A stretch of DNA of 64,000 nucleotides from Brachionus koreanus (taxonomy: Eukaryota > Rotifera > Eurotatoria > Ploima > Brachionidae), in assembly GCA_016987375.1 (NCBI GenBank), contig PJRA01000323.1, positions 1,285,008 to 1,349,007 of the forward strand, given 5' to 3'. Below are positions 1-19,977 of this stretch, in pieces. Under the pieces are notes generated by a model. The model saw only the letters and a list, made by a program, of their open reading frames with translations, searched no databases and was not told the DNA's origin. The position numbers and the translations under genes are program-made. How positions within the stretch are numbered: position 1 is the first letter of the stretch; each line of letters begins with the position of its first letter.

Positions 1-977
1 AAATGCTTGCTGTTAATATTTACTAATATTTTATTGCAATATCTTTTAATTTAACTAAAGTTATAATTTTATTTAATAAATCAACTAATTGTGAAAATTT
101 TATTTTAATTTAAAAAATTTTTGCCATAGATTTTTCTTAGTATATTCTTAAAACTTCAAATGAATAAGAATTAAACCGGTTTTTCCCAAAACTGCTTTCA
201 AGCCGATTTTACTCAACCGCAGTACCTTGTCTATTTTGTGCTCAATAGGTTGGATTTTTCATATTTATATTCATATTTCATATTCTTCAATTTCTGCGTT
301 GATTAGTGAATCTTCAGTTATTTTAATATAGAGTTAGTGTCATATTAGAAAAGGCTGTCAGTAGAAGCGGTGAACATTTCCATTGCTTGTATTGACAAGG
401 CTGCAACACACACTAATGCAGTGCATAAATTTTTTAATTATTTTTACTTATTCATACATGTCTGTTTTAATCTAACAGAATAAAAATTTTTTGATTTTTT
501 AGGGAAAATTTTTTGTTGGGCTAAAAATTAGTAAGTAAATTGAAACATTTGGCTCAAAAAAATATATGAAAAATTAATTTAAAACAAAAATGAAACAATT
601 TTTATTTAAAATAAGCCGACTTTAATTAAAATGTTATCTAAAACATATTTCAATTTTTTTTTTTTTATTTTATATTCAAAACGTTGGATTATTACATTAA
701 AAATAACTAATAAAATACCTTTTATTTATTATTCTTATTTCATTTAAAAAAAGAGTTCAATTTTTTTTAAATTTAGCTTTTGTAATTAAAATAATCTTTT
801 TTTTAAATTGTTTAAATTTTTGCTGTTGAAAAAACCTAACAAGATTAGTTCTTAGAAATGATGAAAATGAAAAATATTTTTCTTCTCTAAAAAAAAAAAA
901 AAAAAATTTTCTTGTTCCATAATTCAACAAAAAAATAAATAAAATATGAAATCAAATATTCTCTTTACATTATTTTA
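1..977. other. AT-rich 3' flank of HIPK, no gene seen
   Basis: No coding sequence or repeat family is recognisable. The stretch consists of A/T runs and lies downstream of the HIPK stop codon. TTTATT at 721-726 reads as a poly(A) signal (AATAAA) on the minus strand, about 255 nt past the last HIPK stop, and is a plausible but unproven 3' end. Confidence 0.5.
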
Positions 978-9506
<8,529 letters not shown>

Positions 9507-9543
9507 TTAAATTAAATTTTTAGCTTTTAAAGTCTAATTTTGA

Positions 9544-9630
9544 CAAGAATCCTATCAGTCGCTTAGCTCATGAGCTCAAGTTTAGCCTTGACGTGTGCGT
9601 CGACTCGCTATTTGTCCTGATAGGACCTTG
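9544..9630. repeat. GC-richer hairpin in the HIPK 5' leader region
   Basis: CCTATCAG at 9551-9558 and CTGATAGG at 9617-9624 are perfect inverted repeats; the stem extends by one pair and, after a small bulge, by CAAG (9544-9547) against CTTG (9627-9630). The loop of about 58 nt is GC-richer than its surroundings. It lies 50-136 nt upstream of the HIPK ATG, so it may sit in the 5' UTR or promoter. Function unknown. Confidence 0.55.
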
Positions 9631-10766
9631 ATGTCTTTTAGTTAAATGTGCTCGACTTACCAAAAAAAATATTTCTTTTCAATGAAAAAGCGTTTGAGGA
9701 GATGTTGGAAAACTTTTCGACAATAAATGTCAACATTAATAGATAATTAATAGAAAAAAAATAATAAAGAAAAAAAACAATATAAAACCAAACAGTAAAA
9801 TAAAAATTTAAATTTAGCAAAAAAAAAAAAATATTTCGTTTGTGAAGAAATAATTAGATAAAATATAAATGTGTGTTTGTATGTATTTTTTTTTGTCAGG
9901 AGAAATGATTGAAGTGTCTTATACTTAAATCATTGTGTCGTTGAAAAATAGAAGTCGCGTTTAGTCGTGCTGCATTGCTTAATCATTCAGTGTAAAGTAT
10001 TCAAGTGCATTTTAGACGGATGCGCGCACCTTTCTATTTGAAAAATTTAAAGGTCGACTAATACTTTGTATACGCTAACGATTTGAACAGACTTGGGTCC
10101 AGATCGCAGATTCTAAACAGAAAAAGTCAAGTAATTAAAGCGTGTTTGGAAAAGACTGGCGAAAAAACAATGAATTTCATGAAATAAAAAAGAGACTGTG
10201 TTGTGAGAGACTAAACAAATAATAATAATAAAATGATGATCATCATCACCATCATATTTTTTATTATGAAATAAGAACAATATGAGCTATTATAATTAGA
10301 GGAATACGCTTGCGCGTTTACGTCTATAAAACAATGACTGTGCGCTATAGCTTTATGTACACATAAACAATTTTAATAATTAATTCTGGATTATTTTTAA
10401 AGCGCCAAATAAGACCACCCCTAACTACTGAATTAAATTTGCATAATCTTTAATGTTAAATTAGATAAAAAGCGGGTGATCAATTTTTCTTGTTGAAGCC
10501 AATTGAATTCAAACCGAGGGGTTTATCACGAATCATTCTGAATACATAATTTGATAACATAAATAATTAAAAATATTTTTTCATATTTGTTATTTTTGTA
10601 TTTTAGACTATAGACATTTATTTTGTCTGAACATTAATTAATAGTTAATGTCTGCCTTTTCTACGATTGTTCCTGCTCAAAAATAAAAAAAGCAAAATGT
10701 CTGTTTCAACATTTGATAGAATTTTTCTATTTTTTTCCTCCATTTTTCACTACAGCTGTCTAATTA
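9631..10766. other. HIPK upstream region, candidate 5' UTR/promoter
   Basis: No coding sequence. The block at about 9950-10140 is visibly less AT-rich and non-repetitive, as expected for an untranslated exon or promoter of HIPK. A simple-repeat patch of ATAATA and GATGATCATCATC lies at about 10219-10256. No TATA box or start site can be assigned with confidence. Confidence 0.4.
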
Positions 10767-12109
10767 TTATGTTGAGTCATAAAATTTTGTATATTTGTAA
10801 AAGGTTGAATATTTAGCATCTTTGTAATTCTAAAACTTCAAGTCATGTAAGTTGATTAAACAGAATTTAATAGTCTTTAAAATGATAAATCTATGTCTTT
10901 GCTTATTTAATTCTAAAAAAATCATGGCAAAGACTTTAAATGAAAATTTCTAAATTTTGGCACTGTTACGTCATTATTTGAAAGACCTATCACCAGCAAG
11001 GTGAAAATGTGTTTAAAGTAAGAGGGACACAAAATTAAATTAAAAATTTATTAGTGATGAAACCACTTCACAAAGAATCAGGTAGACCAGCCATTCTCGA
11101 TCAAAATGCAGTGCGTACGACTGTTGAGAGAATCCCAAAGCTTATCTGTACTGATTCTGTCCAACAGCATTCACTAATGCCTAGTATTTCTAAATCATAT
11201 TTCACTAATAATCCCTGTTCAAATCTGCTCAAAGTCTCGCAGGTTTTCATTTTCAAGTATCATCAATGGCTTAGATGAGGCCATTAGGTTATTTCTACTA
11301 CTTCTCTGAGTTTCTTTCTGCTTTCTTGATTTTTTTGTTACTTTTTAATTCTTGGACGGTTGGGTAGTTAGCCCTACGGGCATGCAACCGGAGCTGAAAG
11401 GGGATTCGAACCCTCGACCTCCTGATTGATGTCGGGTGTTCGAACCACTTCGCCACAGGACCGATACTCCAAAGCTTAGTACAGACCAGTTACCAAATAA
11501 CCTTTACAAATTATAAAAGACACCTTATTTTGACCAATGAAGCTAACAGGTGTTGCCAAGTTGTGCAGCAAGATTTTATAGATTTCGATATTAAACTGCT
11601 TAAAAATATTCTCTAGATGAAAGATTTTTTTTTTTCAAACGGGACATTACTTTTGATGAGAAATGGGTCTATTTTTGAAATTTTGATAAAAAAAGTCAAT
11701 TTTTGGACCCATCTCAATCAGCTCAACCAGTCTTGAAAAGAGGATGCTTTGATAAAAAAGTGATATTGTTTTGTTGATGGAATTTTCAAGAAGAAATACA
11801 CATTGAACTGGTTGCAGACAGTTTGCTAAATGACTAAAATAGCAGAGGTGAATCTCTCTATTTTGATTACCATTTTTTTCGCTCAAAAGCTAATTTTCTT
11901 AGAGAACCTAAACAAGACCATAGTGAAGAAGGATGTCGAGATTTTTTGGCTACAAAAGTCGTGAATGGTACAAGAGCGGAATCGTATTTCTCATTGAACA
12001 TTATGGTTTATTTTTTGAAAAATAACTAACTGATTTTAACTAATTTTTTTTTGTTGTTGATAAATCAAAAAAAGCTAAAAAAAATGCAAAATTTTATGAC
12101 TCACCCTAA
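10767..12109 (+). mobile_element. Decayed mariner transposon with both terminal inverted repeats
   Basis: Both ends are visible: TTATGTTGAGTCATAAAATT at 10767 onward and its near-perfect inverted partner ending ATGACTCACCCTAA at 12109, each flanked outside by a TA dinucleotide (10765-10766 and 12110-12111), the mariner target duplication. Inside, on the plus strand, are broken transposase segments: an HTH-like GRPAILDQNAVRTTVE stretch (about 11090-11140), the first catalytic Asp in DEKWVYF (about 11658-11680), a PSQSAQPVLKRG block, and the FDYHFFRSKANFLRE block near the third catalytic Asp (about 11860-11910). Stops and deletions are present, including loss of the DNARPH region, so it is dead. 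A SINE has inserted at 11335-11463. Length 1,343 bp fits mariner. Confidence 0.85.
11335..11463 (-). mobile_element. tRNA-derived SINE (copy 1) inside the mariner
   Basis: Minus strand from 11463: GGTCCTGTGGCGAAGTGG (A box), a Pol III B box GGTTCGAATCC, then a non-tRNA body ending ACTACCCAACCGTCCAAGAA and a T/A-rich tail. The same order recurs at 14.1 and 18.6 kb, which shows a dispersed family rather than a tRNA gene; the acceptor stem does not close. Its insertion postdates the mariner copy. Confidence 0.8.
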
Positions 12110-12111
12110 TA

Positions 12112-13999
12112 GAATATTTTTCAGACTAAAATAAGCTAAAACTGATTAGAAATTTTTACTAAAATATTTTAATAATATGCAAAAATTTTAATTTTCAAAA
12201 AAAAAGCTATTTTCTTTTACTGACTTATGATGAGTTGAATATTAAATTTGAGTTGAATACAAAAAAAAAATCATTCATTTTTAAAATGGATTTAACTAAT
12301 AAATCTCGTGAAACTAGGGTTTTCAGTATTCTAAATATTTAAAAAAAACATATTGCCAACAATCTTCGATTTAATTTATTTTTACAATTTAATTAACCAA
12401 AAGAGTCTAATTAAAAAATAATTCTAATAATGGTCAGAAAATTATACTAATTTGATAGCTGTAAATTTATTTATTTTTTTTTACTTAAATCTTTGAATTT
12501 TTATTTTCTTGCCCTTATAAATTTTGTTCAGTCTTGTTCGTTAAAAGAATTTTACAAAAATAAAATAAAAATTTCAAATTAGTTTTTAAAAAAATAATCA
12601 TTAAAAATTATTTTAATTTATAAATTTTTATATGAAAAAATAATTCTCAAAATAATTTTCAAAAATTTTTCTCTCCAAAGACTTGAAAGGTCAATTTTTT
12701 ATACTTAAAAAACTTTATTTTTTAACGCAATCCTATTAGTAACAAGCAAATTTGTCAACAATAGACCAAAATGAACACAAAATAATGAAAGTTATTGCAT
12801 ATGTTATTAACATTGCATATGCATTAGACTGAAAAATAATACATATAACAATTACCAAAAAAAAATGATCAATATTTTGGAAAAATTCTTTTACTTTTAT
12901 CTATAAAATTCTTGGACCCTAAAAATTTTGGATTTTTAGCAGATTTCAAAAAAGAAAAAAAAAGTTTACTTAATCAATGAAAAATTATTTAATACAATTA
13001 AAATTTTTTGCTTTGATCTAATTTTTAAATTCTGAGTTTTCCAAAAATTTAAATTTTACTAAAAAACTTTGAATTTTTTGACCATTCGATAGACAGACTT
13101 GATATAATTAAAATGTACATTTTAATATAATATGATAGATATTTAATTAAATTTCTAATTAATTGAAATTTTTTGAAGAGTATTTCCATTTATTTGAAAG
13201 TATCTAATAACCATAAATTACAGAATTTTAATTAAAATAAAATAAAAGTAGAATATTTTAAAACTAACAAATCAACAAGCTATTCTATTGATATTATCAA
13301 TTTTCTTTTGAAAATGATGCTCTTTAAACTTCGAGTATCCTAAAAAAATTAAAAAAAATCTTTTTATAAAATGATGTTGAATATAATTCAACTCATGAGG
13401 AAAAATTCTTTTGATCGCTTTGATTTTAAACTTCAATCAGCGACTTTGACATGATGAATATCTTAAAAAAAGATTATTAATTGATGTATACATGAATAAC
13501 AGATATTTAGTAAGTTTTTTGTTAGACCAAATAGCTAACACCAATATTACAACTAAATGATTAAAAGTATTATTTGAATTTTCTAAAATAATTAATAAGA
13601 ATCACATATTATGATTTAGATGTAAATTGCTATTCAAATTAGACAAAAAAAAGGAATAGTCACTTAAGTTTATATTGAATTACTTGAAAAGAAAAAAACA
13701 AAAAACAAACTGTCAAAATGAATATTAAATTGACATATATAAAAAATTTTTTTTAATTTTTTGTATACTTGAAAGATTGTTCCCTTCAATTAACAGATGA
13801 AAGAATGACAAAATTTATTCTTGTTTAGAGTTACTTAATTGAATCGAATTTCTAAGCTTTCAGCAGTTTCACTAGAAGAAGAAAAAATTAGTTGTTATTT
13901 AAGTTTTTATTTAAGTTGAATTTTTTTCAAAATAACATGACAAAAGTTAATGCATTATGAGATTATTATTTAATTACATCATAAGTGCGTTATTTTTTT
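12112..13999. other. Intergenic AT-rich stretch, nothing recognised
   Basis: No reading frame with family resemblance, no tRNA boxes and no clear repeat. It is dominated by A/T homopolymer runs. Confidence 0.5.
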
Positions 14000-14171
14000 C
14001 TACTTATGTGCTCCTTGTGGAGCATAGGAACATCTGATTTCTTTGTAACTATTTTAATTTTTGGACCATTGGGCAGTTAGTCCTGCGCGCTTACAGGCGG
14101 AACTGAGTCGGGATTTGAACCCTCGACCTCTTGATTGCTGTCGAGTGTTCGAACCTCTTCATCACAAGACC
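14000..14171 (-). mobile_element. tRNA-derived SINE (copy 2)
   Basis: Minus strand from 14171: GGTCTTGTGATGAAGAGGTTCGAACACTCGACAGC..., B-box-like GGGTTCAAATCC, then AACTGCCCAATGGTCCAAAAATTAAAATAGTTAC tail (split here as ACTGCCCAATGGTCC and AAATTAAAATAGTTAC). It matches copy 1 across head and body, and extends the tail through an AAATCAGATG segment to about 14000. Confidence 0.75.
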
Positions 14172-16879
14172 GACCCTGGTAAGTTTGAGTGTGGTATGTG
14201 TGATTTATTTCGCATGATTTTCAAAAAAATTCCAAAATTCAGCCTTAATTATGGTAATGTTTAACCCCAAGGATGATTTTCGGTGACTAAAACTTTGGAA
14301 CTGTGCTAAAAACTAAAAATTTACTTAAAACAAAACTAAAACTTATAATATGCGAGTGAATTCTATAGATATTTTTGCTAGAAATTCAAATAACAAAAAA
14401 TTAAAGTTAAAAACGTTGTTAAAGAAATGTGATTAAACATGTGATAAACCAATTCAAGAAAATTAAATCAATAATCAGCTTCAAAATTGAGCTTGAAATT
14501 TTTCAAATGGCCGTCTTCTACAAAACAGAGATTATTGGAGGAGTACATAAAAAAAAGAAACAAAGTAACAAATTTATAATCAAATTTCAACTATGCTTAG
14601 AATATTTTAAAGGTGCAATTTAATACAGATGATTATCATTTTTGTTATTACTATTTAAAAAAGATTTAAAAAAATAAAAAATTTTTACTAATATTTGACA
14701 AGCTTCCTAATATTTTGGCTAATTTATATACTTGTTATTAAGAAAATAATTAAACAGTATAAAAATTTTTTCCGTTATTATCCAGTTATATTTTTTCAGT
14801 CCTGTTATTTGTCTATAAATCTAACTTTTACAAATTAGCAATCGAGAAAATTAATATTTTCTGATTTGGATGCTTAAATTAATTTAAAGTTGGGAGCTTA
14901 AATAACTCCTTCATTCAAAACATTTTCATTAATTTATTACAGTGCTCAAATTGTTCTTTTAATTTGTAGAATAGTGACCTGAAAAATATTGTGATTTTAT
15001 TTATTTAATTTAAATTTTCAGCCTAATAAGCATAGAAAAAGAAAAATTAATAAACTAAAAAATCTTTCTTACATACTTAAAAAATCTATTGACTTTATAA
15101 AGTTAGAGCATTTTTATTAAAATAAACTGGAAAATAATTTAAATTATTCTAATTTAGTAAAAAGATTTATTCATAAAAAAATACCACAATATAAAAATAA
15201 GCTCAGATTTTCTCTAAACTATTTAGTCTTGATACGAATTTTTATAATCTACTAGTTAATTTTAGTTTAATAATAAGCACTAATTTTATTATCTATTAAC
15301 TACTGTTTCCATTTTAAATTTATTATTCTAAAAAATAGAGCCACATATTAAAAAAATCAAATTTAAAAAATAAGAAAAGAGAGTAAAAATATTGAATTAT
15401 TCGCATTTGAAATAAACCTATTAAGTTAAAATTTTTTATAGCTGTTTATGTGATATAATTTGATATGTCATCATTATTTAGCTCAATTAAAACTTAGCAT
15501 TTGAAACCAAAAAAAAACAAATGCATTGAGAAATGAATATGATGAATAAATTTTGATATTTTTAAAAATTTTATTTTTGTTACAAAAAAAAAATTTAAGC
15601 TTTTGTTATTTTAATAAAAAAATTTTTTGATCCAATTTATAAGCTTTTAAGATCAAACTCAGTCTCCTAATTATCTAGTCAGGTCTTAAAAAAATATTGA
15701 AATATTTATCAGATTGAGTTCCAATTCTAAATGCCTATTTTTATTATAAATCTAATAAAATTAGACTAATGTTTTATAGTCAATTTGAATATAACAAATA
15801 AGCTGTGTAATAAAATACTTTCAATTGTTTCAAAATATGTATCTAAAAAAAAATTACAAATTTTTTTTTGTAATTTGAATAAAATTTATTAATTAGAAAA
15901 AATAAAAAGCAATTAAAAACTAAACAAAAACTTTTTTTTGCCAAAAAATAAAGAATTTTATTACATTAATTTTTTAATACATTTAAGTACACTTTCTCAA
16001 ATAGTTTTACTATATTTTTATTTTTTTTTCATGGTAAAAATCTAAAAATTTCAAATTTGAGGTGTAAAACGAAGGTGAAGGCTATTCGGACAAACCCAGA
16101 GGTGTTCGCACTAAATTATTTTTTAAATAAATCTTTTTGTTTCCTAAATATTTCAATCTTCAAAAAAATTAATAAAGAAAATATTTTTTTAAAGCAAACG
16201 AGGTTAAACCCTTACCTTCAATTAAAAAAAAATCTAAACAAATCCCATGATATATCAAATTTAGTTGTGTTTTCAATTTCCTTCCTTGTCCAAAATTTAG
16301 AAAAAAAAATCGACTTAAAACTAACAAAAAAGTAATTATAGCGCATTCATTTTACTAGATTGAGCATAATTTAGTTCTAGAATTAGAAATATTTTTCTAT
16401 CTTTTAAAAATTTAACTTATCATTCCAATTTTACTAAAAATATTAAGTGGTCATTCAAACACTTAGATGTTTAGCTAAATTATTTTATGTCTAAAAAAAA
16501 ATGATTTAATTAATTTTATTATTTGAATAAATAGTATTCAAAGCCAAAACTTGGAAAAATATTTTTACATTCGCTTAATTAATTTAGCTTTAGAATGTTT
16601 TTTTTTCGTCTGATGAACAAAAAATCGAGAAAAAAAAGAACATATTTAATTAAGCTTTTCTTTTCTCTTTTTCAAATTAATTCTTAAATAAAACAAGAAG
16701 CCCTTTAAGGTACTTTATTATTTGTAATCAATTCATTAGAAATTTTCTAATTAAATTTTAGAAAATATTAATGAGATTTCTGGAGCATTTTAATTTTTCT
16801 CTTTAATAATAAAAAACTAATTTTAATTTGATTTAAAGTACATATTAAAATAATAAAAAAATTAGATTTTTTTTTTAAA
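14172..16879. other. Intergenic AT-rich stretch, nothing recognised
   Basis: About 2.7 kb with no supported gene. Short open frames (for example 16057-16335) are lysine/asparagine/phenylalanine-rich and look like chance openings in AT-rich DNA. Confidence 0.5.
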
Positions 16880-16889
16880 TTTATTTATT
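16880..16889 (-). terminator. RPS4 poly(A) signals
   Basis: Two overlapping AATAAA hexamers on the minus strand (plus-strand TTTATT at 16880-16885 and 16884-16889), 45-54 nt beyond the RPS4 stop. Good position for cleavage and polyadenylation. Confidence 0.6.
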
Positions 16890-16933
16890 GACTCAACAAA
16901 TTTTATCGAATCATAAATAAATATTTTTTTTGT

Positions 16934-18047
16934 TTAGGCCTTTTGGGCTAATCGCTTTTCACGTTCTTCAGTGATGGATTTACGAACACCTTTATCAGCT
17001 GGCAATGATACCCATGGTTTGTTGCCTTTGCCGATCAAAAACACATACGACAAACTAATATGTGAAATTCAAATATAGAAAAAAAAGGATTTAAAGCATA
17101 TTTTGTTTCAAAATTATACCGAGTGGCGAAAGTGTTGTTGGCAGCGTCTTTAATGTGGACAATATCAAATGAACCCGGATGTCTTTCTCTGGATGTTATG
17201 ACACCGACACGACCCAAATTGTGACCACCAGTGATCATGACCAAGTTACCAGAATCAAATTTGATGTAATCTTCAATTTTGTTTGATTCCAAATTTAGTC
17301 GAATGCTATCGTTGACTTTTACATGTGGATCTGGATAGCGGATAGTGCGACCGTCATGGGTAACAATCATTGGAACACCTTTACCACCAACCATAACTTT
17401 TTTTACTTTACATAATTTATACTTTGGTTATTTTAAAAATAAAATTAATAAAAATTTTTTTTTTTTTAATTTTTTTTATTATTACTTGGGCTTCTTCCTT
17501 GGTAATACGGTGAACAGTAAATCTACCCTTGACGTCGTAGATTAATCTGAAAAATTCATTGGTTTTCTCAATGCTGATGACATCTTTGATAAATTTGTTC
17601 TATCAAATTGTTTGAATAAAATTTTTTTTTAAGAATTTTTACCCATGAAACCAGCTGGGAAGGTCATGTCGGTTCTGACTTTACCGTCGATTTTGATCAA
17701 GCGTTGAGCACAGATTTTCTTGGCTTCGGTATAAGTCAAAGCGTATTTTAGTCTGTTTCTCAAGAAAATAACTGTTGGCAAGCATTCACGTGATTTGTGT
17801 GGACCAGCGCTAGGCTTTGGAGCAAATACACCGGACAATTTGTCCAACATCCAGTGCTTTGGAGCATATAAGCGTTTCAAGTGCTTCCTTCTTCCTCGGT
17901 ACTATTTTGTTAAATGCAAAATTTAAGAATATAGTTTAAGCTTTGAAGAGCGGTTAAAATTTGTCCGAGTATGATTCACGGTCATTTTTAGAAAATCGGA
18001 TGATTAGCCCGCTAGAATAGGATACAAAAAATTTTACTTACACCCAT
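16934..18047 (-). CDS. RPS4: 40S ribosomal protein S4 (eS4), 5 exons
   Basis: Component of the small ribosomal subunit. Exons: 18047-18042, 17901-17643, 17583-17486, 17421-17120, 17054-16934, total 786 nt or 261 residues (vertebrate RPS4X has 263). All junctions are GT-AG with matching phases. The first exon codes for only two residues (Met-Gly). Residues 7-100 carry the S4 N-terminal and S4-type RNA-binding region ([36 protein letters not shown]), the middle holds the eS4 core and KOW region ([51 protein letters not shown]), and the end the C-terminal [13 protein letters not shown]. The N-terminus reads [12 protein letters not shown] rather than the usual MARGPKKHLKR. Introns 2-4 are 59, 64 and 65 bp; intron 1 is 140 bp. 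Identification is secure. Confidence 0.97.
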
Positions 18048-18403
18048 CTTATTTTTTTAAAAAGTGATTTTCTCAAAATTACGTGCAGGTGATCTGCAAA
18101 ATTAAACTCTACTAAGATACTTTCAAGCAATTTTAGTGAAAAACATATTTTTAAAAAATTACATTGGAGTATACGAATGCGTTTAGAATTAAATTAATGT
18201 TTTAGCTTGGGACTAGAGAAATTTATTTCTAGTTACTCTAGCCGAGATTAACATCGAAATTTTCTTGCTTTTTGTTACTAAATGCAAATTTTTTGGAGTA
18301 AAATTTTTGTCTTCTAGTTGGATTATTAAGACTATTTAAATTTTTTTTCTAAATAATAAAAATATCTAAACTGTCATATTTTTTATTTTATTTTTACTGT
18401 GAT

Positions 18404-18487
18404 TTTAGTTTAGTTTATTGAATAAATACAAAAGCCACAATTGATGCCACACACCGTGGTTAACACAACTATGTCTATGAATTACTT
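18404..18487 (-). repeat. Dispersed repeat, probable LINE 3' end (copy 1)
   Basis: Nearly matches 58421-58499 in the same orientation: TTAGTTTAGTTTATTGAATAAATA, then CACAATTGATG, CA.A.ACCG and ACTATGTCT.TGAATTA are shared. Read on the minus strand it ends in AATAAACTAAACTAAA, a tandem tail of the kind found at LINE 3' ends. The element type is inference. Confidence 0.6.
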
Positions 18488-18499
18488 TATTTTTTGTTT

Positions 18500-18671
18500 T
18501 TCTTCTTTTGGTCATAGGGTCATTTGATTTCATTGTAAGTATTTTAATTTTTGTAGTCCTGTGAAGTATTACATACACCCGACATCAATTAAGTGTTCAA
18601 ATCTCCGCTCAGTTTCGCTTTTGAACTCGCAGGGCTAACTTTCTGACTGTCCAAGAATTAAAATAGTTACA
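18500..18671 (+). mobile_element. tRNA-derived SINE (copy 3) with inverted tail in front
   Basis: Plus strand from 18555: AGTCCTGTGAAG..., CCCGACATCAATT, AGGGCTAACTTTCTGACTGT and CCAAGAATTAAAATAGTTAC match copies 1 and 2, with an internal deletion around the A/B boxes. Immediately upstream, 18500-18553 is the tail of the same family in the opposite orientation (GATTTCATTGTAAGTATTTT), so the unit is bracketed by inverted tail sequences. It is probably two overlapping insertions or a rearranged copy. Confidence 0.65.
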
Positions 18672-19941
18672 AATAAATATTTTGTTAATTGAACTAAATG
18701 ATTAAATGAATAAGAAAAATAAATTTAAAAAAAAAGATTTTTTTAAGTATGTTTGTAATGGTATTTTAGGTTGGTTCAAATCTTCTCATGTGTGTTTTTA
18801 TTTCTTATTTTGTCTTGAAAATCATGTTTTGAAAACATGTATTTTGTTTATTTCAAGCACTTGTATACCATAAAATTCAGAACTATGTAATAGAAAAACT
18901 GCTCAATTAAACAATCAAAAGATTTAGTTGAGTCTGAAAGACTTTATAATGATAATAATGATAATGAACAAAACTGAACATGGCAAAATGAAAAGTTTTG
19001 TATTGTTATAAAATTCTATTTCTATCAAAAAGTCAATTGATTCTTTAGACACAATGTTAGGCACAAAATTAATTTGATTTTATAACTTTTAAATCGATTT
19101 TTAACTTTCTTCAGACACATTAGCTTATACAAATAAATAATTTTAAAGTGAGAATATTTTACTTTATAGAATTTTTTTGAGGTAAAAATTTATAGTTTTT
19201 AAAATTAATAGTTTTGTATGAATATTTAAAAAAAAAAAGGAAAATTAATACTCTTCAAAATATTATAAGATTAATTTAGAAATTTCCAAATAAAGCAAAG
19301 TTTTAATAAGTTCTAGTTATTCAAATATTAATAACATCAACTTATAAGATGACAAGCGTTCACTTCTTGATGAATTTTTATTATTTTTTTAATTAATTTT
19401 TTTTCATTTGGGTTTGTTTGACTGAATGATTCAGATAATTTCTTGATTATACGATGCTGAAAACAATCTAAGTTATATTTGCTGAGTATAATATTTAGGT
19501 TATTAAAATCATCCAAAATAAAATGGAATTTTTTAAAATTTATTTTTATCTTATAAATGAATTTTTATGAAAAATAAGTCATTGAACATTTTTTTGCGTT
19601 AACATATTGTGATAAATATGACTGGAACAAAAAAACAAATTTAGAATAAAATTATTTATTAATTTAAAAAAAAAATTAGTATAATATTTAAATAATTAGA
19701 ATTAATCTTTGTGTATAAATATAATTTTAATTCAAAATAATAATTAAAAAAATAGACTTTAAAAAAGAAAAAAACAAAATTTTAATTACATAAAAACAAT
19801 ATAAATTAAATTAAGAATTTTTTTTTCAAATTCTTAAAAACAGGACACATTTTAATTTACAATTTTTTCTCTAATTTACACATGAAGTACACAAAAACAA
19901 ACCAAAAACTTCACACTCTTGTTTCATTACTTAAAAAAAAT
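18672..19941. other. Intergenic stretch between RPS4 and the CELSR 3' end
   Basis: AT-rich, no supported gene or repeat. A TTTATT at 19942-19947 (AATAAA on the minus strand), about 30 nt past the CELSR stop, may be its poly(A) signal. Confidence 0.45.
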
Positions 19942-19977
19942 TTTATTATTTTAAAAATTTAAAATTTAAAAATAATC

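Noticed and set aside
10219..10256. Short tandem repeats considered as a CRISPR-like or satellite array
   Set aside because: They are trinucleotide microsatellite runs without spacers; nothing in the window has CRISPR structure.
14061..14264. 67-codon plus-strand frame
   Set aside because: It runs through SINE copy 2 and has no protein resemblance.
16057..16335. 92-codon plus-strand frame
   Set aside because: Composition is Lys/Asn/Phe/Ile as expected for chance opening in AT-rich DNA; no splice or start context.
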